From Candidatus Nitrotoga arctica (GTDB taxonomy: Bacteria; Pseudomonadota; Gammaproteobacteria; Burkholderiales; Gallionellaceae), in the NCBI RefSeq assembly GCF_918378365.1, contig NZ_OU912926.1, positions 620,001 to 684,000 of the forward strand: DNA of 64,000 bases. Direction: 5' to 3'. Positions 58,409 to 64,000 of the stretch are shown here, one piece after another. Both the position numbers and the translations under genes were made by a program. The notes beneath the pieces were generated by a model. That model made no database searches. It saw nothing but the letters and a program-made list of their open reading frames with translations, and was not told where the DNA came from. The first letter of the stretch is position 1, and each line of letters opens with the position of its first letter.

Positions 58409-59361
58409 CACCCAACTCCCGCCAAGGTACTCATTACCGCCATGCGTACCGCAATGCCAAAAGTGACTTGTGGCAAGATTACCGATTGTGTTCCATCCGC
58501 AACGCTGGAATCGATCTCCACACCACGATTCATCGGCCCCGGGTGCATCACGATGGCATCCGTTTTGGCTAGTATCAATTTTTCCTGGGTGAGACCATAG
58601 TACTTGAAATATTCTTGTGCGCTGGGCAACACCGCGTCCTGCATACGCTCGTTCTGCAAGCGCAACATCATCACCACATCCACATCACGTAAGCCTTGCG
58701 CCATGTCGTGATACACCTGCACCCCGAGTTTATCGACGCAGCTTGGTAATAATGTCTTGGGGGCGATAACGCGAACTTCCGGCACCCCCAACGTGGTCAG
58801 TGCATGAATTTGTGAACGCGCCACGCGCGAATGCAATATATCGCCGACGATAGCCACCCGCAGGTTATGAAACTCTTTCTTGTAATGACGAATGGTGAAC
58901 ATGTCGAGCAGCGCTTGTGTTGGGTGCGCATGGCGCCCGTCACCGGCATTAATAACATGGATTTCCGGCGCAACGTGTTTGGCGATGAGGTGAGCTGCGC
59001 CACTCGCAGAGTGGCGCACTACGAACATGTCAGCGTGCATGGCACATAAATTATCAACCGTATCAAGCAAAGTTTCACCTTTACTGGCGGAGGAAGAACC
59101 AATGTTCAAGTTGACTACATCGGCCGAAAGACGCTTGGCAGCAATCTCGAAAGTAGTACGAGTGCGGGTGCTATTTTCGAAAAATATGTTGAATATTGAT
59201 TTGCCGTGCAGTAATGGTAGTTTTTTAATGTCGCGACCTTCATCCAGACTCATAAAGGAAGCCGCTCTGTCTAAAATACCGCGCAGGATAGGTGCGGGCA
59301 ATCCCTCAGTAGAGAGCAAGTGCTGTAGTTCGCCATGTTTATTGAGTTGTGGATTATTCAT
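58408..59361 (-). CDS. pyrB: Aspartate carbamoyltransferase catalytic subunit
   Basis: PyrB joins carbamoyl phosphate and aspartate in pyrimidine synthesis. The 317-aa protein contains the carbamoyl-phosphate loop '[18 protein letters not shown]', '[17 protein letters not shown]', '[16 protein letters not shown]' and the aspartate site region '[14 protein letters not shown]' plus '[19 protein letters not shown]'. It overlaps ruvX by four bases at its start (ATGA) and pyrC' by one base at its end, so the yqgE-ruvX-pyrB-pyrC' genes form one operon. No pyrI or pyrR is present. Confidence 0.97.
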   Translation of the reverse strand: MNNPQLNKHGELQHLLSTEGLPAPILRGILDRAASFMSLDEGRDIKKLPLLHGKSIFNIFFENSTRTRTTFEIAAKRLSADVVNLNIGSSSASKGETLLDTVDNLCAMHADMFVVRHSASGAAHLIAKHVAPEIHVINAGDGRHAHPTQALLDMFTIRHYKKEFHNLRVAIVGDILHSRVARSQIHALTTLGVPEVRVIAPKTLLPSCVDKLGVQVYHDMAQGLRDVDVVMMLRLQNERMQDAVLPSAQEYFKYYGLTQEKLILAKTDAIVMHPGPMNRGVEIDSSVADGTQSVILPQVTFGIAVRMAVMSTLAGVG

Positions 59362-59816
59362 GGAATTTGTTCTATCGCGGGCTCATCAAAATAGGCTTGC
59401 AAAATTTGCTGCGCCGCGACTTGGTCGAGCAGCGGTTTTTGCTTGATACCCCGTACACCCATCTCGTTCAGCTGCGAACTTGCAGCAGTGGAAGTATATC
59501 GTTCGTCCACTAAAATGGTAGGCAAATCAAAGCGCCCCTTGAGGCGCTGAGCGAAACGGCGACATAAGCGGGTTAGTTCGTGTGGCGTGCCATCATCATG
59601 ACTGGGTAACCCCACTACTAGTGCAGACGGCTCCCATTCACGGATAAGCTCACCGATGGCAGCAAAGCGCTGCCCATTATGTTCGCCATGCAAGGTTGTT
59701 AGTGGTCGTGCGGTGCAAGAAATTGAATTGCCCACCGCCACGCCGATGCGTTTAGTGCCAAAATCAAATCCCAGTAAAATACCGTGTACCGTGATAGCCA
59801 TGCCCTCGTCAGGCAT
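59358..59816 (-). CDS. ruvX: Putative pre-16S rRNA nuclease / Holliday junction resolvase-like protein
   Basis: YqgF/RuvX proteins have an RNase H fold and act in 16S rRNA 5'-end processing. I place the start at 59816, overlapping the yqgE stop by eight bases, giving 152 aa; ATG codons at 59801 and 59843 are alternatives, and none has an ideal ribosome-binding site. Motifs are '[17 protein letters not shown]' (first catalytic Asp), '[17 protein letters not shown]' and '[16 protein letters not shown]' (Glu and Ser/Thr). The stop overlaps pyrB. Confidence 0.92.
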   Translation of the reverse strand: MPDEGMAITVHGILLGFDFGTKRIGVAVGNSISCTARPLTTLHGEHNGQRFAAIGELIREWEPSALVVGLPSHDDGTPHELTRLCRRFAQRLKGRFDLPTILVDERYTSTAASSQLNEMGVRGIKQKPLLDQVAAQQILQAYFDEPAIEQIP

Positions 59817-60369
59817 GTCCTGCATACTCTGAGAGTGATGCATAATCTACTCCCAGCAGCGCCATTGCAGCAAGCAAGCGTTCCTCTGAAGGCAGCTCGA
59901 ATAAAATGTGTTCAGAAGCTGGCACAGTGAGCCAGGCGTTTTGTGTTAATTCATGCTCTAATTGCCCCTGCGCCCAGCCGGAATAGCCCAAGGTCAGCAG
60001 CAGGTTTTTGGGTTCTAATCCTGCACCTACCGCTAGCAGAATATCCCTGGAGGTTGTCAGACCAAGATTGTCGTTTATGGCCAGAGTAGATTGCCATTGA
60101 CCCACCGGTTTATGTAATACAAAACCCCGGTCAGTCTGCACCGGCCCGCCAAAATACACCGGCATGCTACTTGATTCAAACTCACCCATCGGAATTTTAG
60201 TCTGCTCGAACAACTCGCTAAGTGTGAGATTGGTCGGGCGGTTCACTATAATGCCCAATGCACCTTGTTCATTGTGTTCACAAATGTAAACAAGTGTCTT
60301 GGCAAAAGAAGAATCTGCCATGGCTGGCATGGCAATGAGAAAATGATGTCTGAAATCAAGTTGTGACAT
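59809..60369 (-). CDS. yqgE: YqgE/AlgH family protein
   Basis: This 186-aa protein belongs to the UPF0301 (YqgE/AlgH) family, whose biochemical function is unclear. The start is '[20 protein letters not shown]'. Family motifs are '[19 protein letters not shown]', '[20 protein letters not shown]' and '[20 protein letters not shown]'. No signal peptide is seen. The yqgE-ruvX pair is strongly conserved in proteobacteria and leads here into pyrB. It is the first gene of the operon, with an 87-base gap to the end of metF. Confidence 0.94.
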   Translation of the reverse strand: MSQLDFRHHFLIAMPAMADSSFAKTLVYICEHNEQGALGIIVNRPTNLTLSELFEQTKIPMGEFESSSMPVYFGGPVQTDRGFVLHKPVGQWQSTLAINDNLGLTTSRDILLAVGAGLEPKNLLLTLGYSGWAQGQLEHELTQNAWLTVPASEHILFELPSEERLLAAMALLGVDYASLSEYAGHA

Positions 60370-60456
60370 GATTTCTATTGTAATCCATAAAGCAGTTTCT
60401 TAAGTCAAGAGAATTATTGTACCGAGCAAAGAAGGTAGCCAATTACCACATGGCCG

Positions 60457-61290
60457 TTAAAGGCCTAGGCGTTTCCATATTTCCAACGAAGGAGCAGATT
60501 GGTTAAGCGTATAAAAATGAAGGCCCGGCGCACCACCGGCGAGCAGGCGTTCGCATAGTTGCGTGACAACATCAAGGCCGAATGACTGTACAGATTCGGT
60601 GTCATCGCCATAGCTTTCCAATATTTTTCGTATCGAGCGCGGAATTTCTGCGCCGCATGCATCGGAGAAGCGCGCTAACTGTGAAAATTTCATAATGGGC
60701 ATTATGCCGGGCACGATGGGAAGGGTGACGCCCATTTTGCGACACTCCTCAATAAAACGGAAGTAACCGTCGGCACTATAGAAATATTGGGTAATGGCGG
60801 AATTTGCTCCGGCCATTACTTTGCGCTTAAAGTTTAACAGATCATCGCGCGGCGATTTCGCTTGCGGATGGAATTCTGGATAGGCTGCCACCTCGATATG
60901 GAAGTGTTCGCCAGTCTCGGCGCGAGTGAACGATACCAACTCATTGGCATAGTGGAATTCGCCAGAAGTGGCCATCCCGGAGGGCAAGTCGCCACGCAGT
61001 GCTACGATGCGCTTGATCCCCATATTTTTGTAGGTGTGCAAAATCGCGCGGATGTTCTCACGTGTAGAGCCGACGCAAGACAAATGAGGCGCGGCTTCAT
61101 AGCCATCGGCTTTAATCTGTTGTACCGCTTCCAAGGTGCGCTCACGCGTGGAGCCGCCCGCACCAAAGGTGACCGAGAAAAATGCGGGTTTGAGTACTGC
61201 TAATTGTTTGCGTGTGGCGGCGAGTTTGTTTGCACCTTCTTGTGTTTGTGGTGGAAAGAATTCAAAACTAAATGATTTAGAGTTTGTCAT
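60457..61290 (-). CDS. metF: Methylenetetrahydrofolate reductase
   Basis: This FAD enzyme reduces 5,10-methylene-THF to 5-methyl-THF for methionine synthesis. The 277-aa barrel begins 'MTNSKSFSFEFFPPQTQEGA' and has 'FFSVTFGAGGSTRERTLEAV', 'APHLSCVGSTRENIRAILH', 'GIKRIVALRGDLPSG' and 'QYFYSADGYFRFIEECRKMG'. It starts 21 bases after the small membrane-protein gene and ends the ahcY operon, so it is expected to be under the SAH riboswitch. This couples removal of S-adenosylhomocysteine to remethylation of homocysteine. Confidence 0.97.
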   Translation of the reverse strand: MTNSKSFSFEFFPPQTQEGANKLAATRKQLAVLKPAFFSVTFGAGGSTRERTLEAVQQIKADGYEAAPHLSCVGSTRENIRAILHTYKNMGIKRIVALRGDLPSGMATSGEFHYANELVSFTRAETGEHFHIEVAAYPEFHPQAKSPRDDLLNFKRKVMAGANSAITQYFYSADGYFRFIEECRKMGVTLPIVPGIMPIMKFSQLARFSDACGAEIPRSIRKILESYGDDTESVQSFGLDVVTQLCERLLAGGAPGLHFYTLNQSAPSLEIWKRLGL

Positions 61291-61311
61291 GATTGATAAT
61301 TACCGCTCCTG

Positions 61312-61659
61312 CTAGGAAACTTTTTTTCGCAGGAACAGTGATAGTACAAAGGAGAAAGCACTATATAACAACGCACCCATCACACCTGCCCAAAAGCCAT
61401 TGACTTCGAAACCTTTCAGCACCGAACCGGCAAACCAGAATAGCAAACCGTTTATGACAAGGATGAACAGCCCAAGTGATAGAACGGTGACTGGCAGGGT
61501 AAGCAGAATCAGTAGGGGCCGCAGAAGCGTATTAATGAGGCCCAGTAACACTGCAGCAATTAATGCGGAGATAAAACCATCCACATGAATACCTGGCAAC
61601 AGGTAAGCAACCGCTAGCAGTGCTATTGCATTGAAAATCCAGATCAAGATGAGTCGCAT
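61312..61659 (-). CDS. Small membrane protein of the phage holin / YvlD family
   Basis: The 115-aa protein is almost entirely hydrophobic with four predicted transmembrane helices: 'LILIWIFNAIALLAVAYLLP', then 'ALIAAVLLGLINTLLRPLL', 'LSLGLFILVINGLLFWFAGS' and 'FWAGVMGALLYSAFSFVLSL'. The 'GLINTLLRPLL' and 'FILVINGLLFWF' segments match the family labelled phage holin family / Mycobacterium 4-TM (YvlD-like). It is commonly placed between ahcY and metF in Betaproteobacteria. No toxin or holin role is implied by context. Function unknown. Confidence 0.85.
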   Translation of the reverse strand: MRLILIWIFNAIALLAVAYLLPGIHVDGFISALIAAVLLGLINTLLRPLLILLTLPVTVLSLGLFILVINGLLFWFAGSVLKGFEVNGFWAGVMGALLYSAFSFVLSLFLRKKVS

Positions 61660-61704
61660 AAGGTTGTCTTTGAGGTTGCTTTCGAGTGTGTCAGAACTTA
61701 TATT

Positions 61705-63147
61705 TTAGTAGCGATAATGATCCGACTTGTAAGGCCCTTCCTTAGGCACCCCAATGTAAGTAGCTTGTTGGTCTGTGAGTGTACTCAGTTGCGCATTAAG
61801 TTTCTTCAATTGCAGTACCGCCACTTTTTCATCAAGATGTTTGGGCAAGGTATATACGCCGATCGGATATTTGCCGGTGCCCTTTTCTGCCTCGCTCCAT
61901 AGCTCGATCTGGGCGATGGTCTGATTGGCAAATGAGGAGCTCATTACATAAGAAGGATGGCCCGTGCCGCAACCCAGATTCACCAAGCGGCCTTCGGCCA
62001 GCAGAATGATGCGTTTGCCGGGTTTGCCATCTATTGCGGGGAAAATGATGTGATCGACTTGTGGTTTGATGTTATCCCAAGTGTAAGACTTTAGCGAGGC
62101 AACATCGATTTCGTTGTCGAAATGGCCAATATTACACACGATGGCCTGATTCTTCATTCTCTTCATATGCTCATGAGTGATCACATGATAGTTACCGGTG
62201 CAGGTCACGAAAATGTCGCCATGTTCAGCAGCGTAATCCATGGTAACGACACGATAGCCTTCCATGGCAGCTTGCAACGCGCAAATCGGATCAATTTCCG
62301 TTACCCAAACTTGGGCAGACAGTGCGCGCATTGCTTGTGCCGAGCCTTTCCCCACATCTCCGTAACCCGCAATAACAGCAATCTTTCCCGCAATCATTAC
62401 ATCGGTTGCACGTTTAATGCCATCTACCAGCGATTCTCGGCAACCGTACAGGTTGTCAAACTTGGACTTGGTAACTGAATCGTTGACGTTAATACCAGGA
62501 AATTTCAGTTCGCCGCGCGCATGCATTTGGTACAGACGATGCACGCCGGTTGTAGTTTCTTCTGTCACCCCTTTAATTGCCGCCAAGCGTTTGGAATACC
62601 AGCCAGGCTGCGTAGCAAGGCGTTGTTTGATAGCCGCATATAGAAAAGTTTCTTCTTCCGAAGTGGGCTTGCTGATAAGCGACGTATCTATTTCGGCACG
62701 CGCGCCCAGATGCAACAATAAGGTCGCATCGCCACCATCGTCCAGAATCATGTTGGCGTGATTGTCGTTAGACCATTCGAAGATGCGATGGGTGTATTCC
62801 CAATACTCTTCAAGTGATTCGCCCTTGATTGCAAATACCGGTGTACCACCTACGGCTATGGCTGATGCCGCATGATCCTGGGTGGAGTATATATTGCAGG
62901 AAGCCCAGCGTACCTCTGCTCCCAAGGCTTTCAGGGTTTCAATCAGTACGGCAGTCTGGATGGTCATATGGAGCGAACCGGCAATGCGTGCACCGCGCAA
63001 TGGTTGTGCACCTGCATATTCTTCGCGAATCGCCATCAAGCCCGGCATTTCAGTTTCGGCAATGGCAATTTCCTTGCGTCCCCAAGGAGCAAGATTGATG
63101 TCGGCAATTTTATAGTCGGTAAATCCAGCGTTGGTAACGGCGTTCAT
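61705..63147 (-). CDS. ahcY: S-adenosylhomocysteine hydrolase
   Basis: This enzyme splits S-adenosylhomocysteine into adenosine and homocysteine, removing the inhibitory product of methyltransferases. The start is the ATG 63147, with GGAGAG seven bases upstream; an ATG at 63159 lies inside that region and is unlikely. The 480-aa protein has '[20 protein letters not shown]', '[19 protein letters not shown]', the NAD-binding '[18 protein letters not shown]'-type motif (GxGxxG, '[18 protein letters not shown]') and the C-terminal 'YKSDHYRY' tail. The insert of about 40 residues near 150-190 is typical of bacterial forms. Its leader holds an SAH riboswitch. Confidence 0.97.
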   Translation of the reverse strand: MNAVTNAGFTDYKIADINLAPWGRKEIAIAETEMPGLMAIREEYAGAQPLRGARIAGSLHMTIQTAVLIETLKALGAEVRWASCNIYSTQDHAASAIAVGGTPVFAIKGESLEEYWEYTHRIFEWSNDNHANMILDDGGDATLLLHLGARAEIDTSLISKPTSEEETFLYAAIKQRLATQPGWYSKRLAAIKGVTEETTTGVHRLYQMHARGELKFPGINVNDSVTKSKFDNLYGCRESLVDGIKRATDVMIAGKIAVIAGYGDVGKGSAQAMRALSAQVWVTEIDPICALQAAMEGYRVVTMDYAAEHGDIFVTCTGNYHVITHEHMKRMKNQAIVCNIGHFDNEIDVASLKSYTWDNIKPQVDHIIFPAIDGKPGKRIILLAEGRLVNLGCGTGHPSYVMSSSFANQTIAQIELWSEAEKGTGKYPIGVYTLPKHLDEKVAVLQLKKLNAQLSTLTDQQATYIGVPKEGPYKSDHYRY

Positions 63148-63197
63148 ATTTCTCTCCATTCAAGTTAATGAATGAGCGCCGTTGCTACAGATACACT

Positions 63198-63252
63198 CCA
63201 GCGTCCCAAGCCTGGCCTCGCCTGATGCAAGGTCGCAGCGCCCCTCGGAACC
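63198..63252 (-). ncRNA. SAH riboswitch in the ahcY leader
   Basis: On the minus strand the leader contains the SAH-riboswitch consensus: CCGAG (63248-63244) followed by GGGCGCTGCGACC and, after a loop, GCCAGGCTTGG. CCGAG pairs with CTTGG (63210-63206) to form P1, with one G-U. GGCG (63242-63239) can pair with CGCT (63203-63200) downstream to form the pseudoknot. The 3' end lies about 50 bases before the ahcY ATG. SAH binding should expose the ribosome-binding site or extend transcription and turn on ahcY, the membrane-protein gene and metF. Confidence 0.92.
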
Positions 63253-63289
63253 GGAGAAGCTAAAAAAGTTTGTTATGACAACTCTAAAG

Positions 63290-63320
63290 ATTTTAGCACA
63301 ATCACAGCAGCTGTTTACAA
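63290..63320 (-). promoter_or_regulatory. Putative ahcY promoter with extended -10 element
   Basis: On the minus strand TGCTAAAAT (63298-63290) is an extended -10 element. A TTGTAA-like -35 lies about 19 bases further upstream. It is placed just before the SAH riboswitch. Read by eye only. Confidence 0.4.
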
Positions 63321-63710
63321 CCTGGGAAATCGAACCACTGGCAAGTTCCGCCCGTTGATACACCTTTAATAAATCAATCTGATTTTTCTGTGTACTATTT
63401 TTGCCATGTCTGGATGTGCATCACGACCCTCCTTGACTACCCGCCAAAAAACAGGGGGGGTGATTTACACCATCAGCGTGATGGAATCGGTGAACATGAA
63501 TTTGGCGAATAAACCCATGGATCGTGGCTTGTTTCTGTCTGATGAGGCATTATTGAAACTCTTAATGCCAGGCGCTAACGAAACATTAGTACAAAATGGA
63601 CGATGCCCACGCGGACTGGAAAGTTGCGCTTGATCGCTTGACTATCCAGCTTTAGGAACGGATACCGCTGCATTAACAAATTCTGTTTATATAAAATTCA
63701 GGACACACTT
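63300..63710. other. Intergenic region between ahcY leader and the sensor gene
   Basis: Apart from the ahcY promoter, the 410 bases contain a 75-aa + frame (63406-63633) and a 19-aa + frame after it. Neither has recognisable family content, a strong ribosome-binding site or coding character, and I do not call them genes. The region probably contains the promoter of the sensor gene that starts at 63711. Confidence 0.4.
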
Positions 63711-64000
63711 ATGCGATCAGCAAACTTATCAGTAATTTCAACCGACTTGCGTCAACGATTAAAAAGACTTTGGGCAGCGTGCCTGCTCCCACTCTATAAG
63801 CACACTATTCTGGTGTTAAGCATTATCTTTTGTAGCGGTACGCTGCTCGCTTTGTGGTATCTATCTCACGCCACGACCACCCTGATGCAGTCCGCCGCAC
63901 TGCAGGGCATTACTATGCATGCAGAGTCTCTAATGGAATTGCGCAACTTATACACATCTGAAGTTGTGGATCGCTTGAGCGACCACAACGTTGAAGTGAC
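63711..64000 (+). CDS. Membrane sensor protein N-terminus (Tll0287-like/DUF3365 domain), runs off window
   Basis: The ATG at 63711 follows AGGA and opens a frame that continues past the window end; about 96 residues are visible. A hydrophobic helix (about residues 33-52, 'ILVLSIIFCSGTLLALWYLS') anchors the protein. The start of a periplasmic domain follows, 'MELRNLYTSEVVDRLSDHNV', matching the Tll0287-like (DUF3365) sensor family, often haem-binding, found in front of adenylate-cyclase, GGDEF or kinase modules. The effector part lies outside, so the output is unknown. Gene 3'-truncated by the window. Confidence 0.7.
   Translation, partial: MRSANLSVISTDLRQRLKRLWAACLLPLYKHTILVLSIIFCSGTLLALWYLSHATTTLMQSAALQGITMHAESLMELRNLYTSEVVDRLSDHNVEV

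Noticed and set aside
61312..61659. Phage holin indicating a prophage
   Set aside because: The family name is misleading; the gene lies in a housekeeping ahcY-metF operon and no phage genes are nearby.
63406..63633. 75-aa plus-strand open frame
   Set aside because: No ribosome-binding site, no recognisable motif, and non-coding-like composition next to the ahcY leader.

Overview
The window looks like a chromosomal segment of a betaproteobacterium. Gene content and order (rplU-rpmA-obgE-proB, gltB-gltD-hemE-priA, gmk-rpoZ, rpe-gph-trpE, yqgE-ruvX-pyrB-pyrC', ahcY with an SAH riboswitch) fit Betaproteobacteria. A Nitrosomonadales/Gallionellaceae-type lineage is my best guess, by inference only. 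No tRNA, rRNA or CRISPR array was seen.

Region by region: 1-1.5 kb holds the end of a beta-helix protein and a small coiled-coil protein. 1.5-2.5 kb is a decayed DUF3363-type relaxase. 2.5-5.7 kb is a visibly GC-rich MlaE-MlaF-MlaD-lipoprotein ABC operon (retrograde/lipid transport type), followed by a broken pldA fragment (to 6.4 kb). 6.5-10.4 kb is core genome: cysK, rplU, rpmA, obgE, proB. 10.5-18.9 kb is an accessory block bounded by transposase remnants. It encodes a GtrA-like flippase, a methyltransferase, a GtrB-like glycosyltransferase, a polytopic GtrC-like protein, a large membrane-anchored glycosidase-like protein and an OafA-type acyltransferase, probably for surface-glycan decoration. 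19-30.4 kb is core on the minus strand (FAD oxidase, priA, hemE, gltD, gltB), with a DnaA-box pair beside an AT-rich stretch between priA and hemE.

30.9-32.6 kb carries a two-gene HipA-like kinase + HIRAN-domain module. 32.8-39.2 kb is core again (gmk, rpoZ, pabB, rpe, gph, trpE) plus an unknown protein, then xth. 40.1-48.1 kb is a type I restriction-modification locus in the order hsdR-hsdS-AlbA_2/Schlafen-like gene-hsdM. 48.3-51.2 kb has a small lipoprotein, a DUF4124/glutaredoxin-like protein and prlC. 51.3-56.9 kb is a three-gene signalling operon (hybrid kinase, CheY-like regulator, REC-GAF-GGDEF-EAL protein). 57.1-60.4 kb is yqgE-ruvX-pyrB-pyrC', whose dihydroorotase-like subunit lacks the metal-binding HxH motif. 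60.4-63.3 kb is the SAH-riboswitch-controlled ahcY-(4-TM protein)-metF operon for methyl-group recycling. The window ends inside a membrane sensor gene.

The most system-like candidates are the split HipA/HIRAN module (30.9-32.6 kb), the type I locus with an embedded AlbA_2 gene (40-48 kb), and the Gtr-like glycan-decoration island with its unusual 793-aa protein (11-18.6 kb). Coordinates of motifs were read by eye; homology statements come from remembered family motifs, not from searches.
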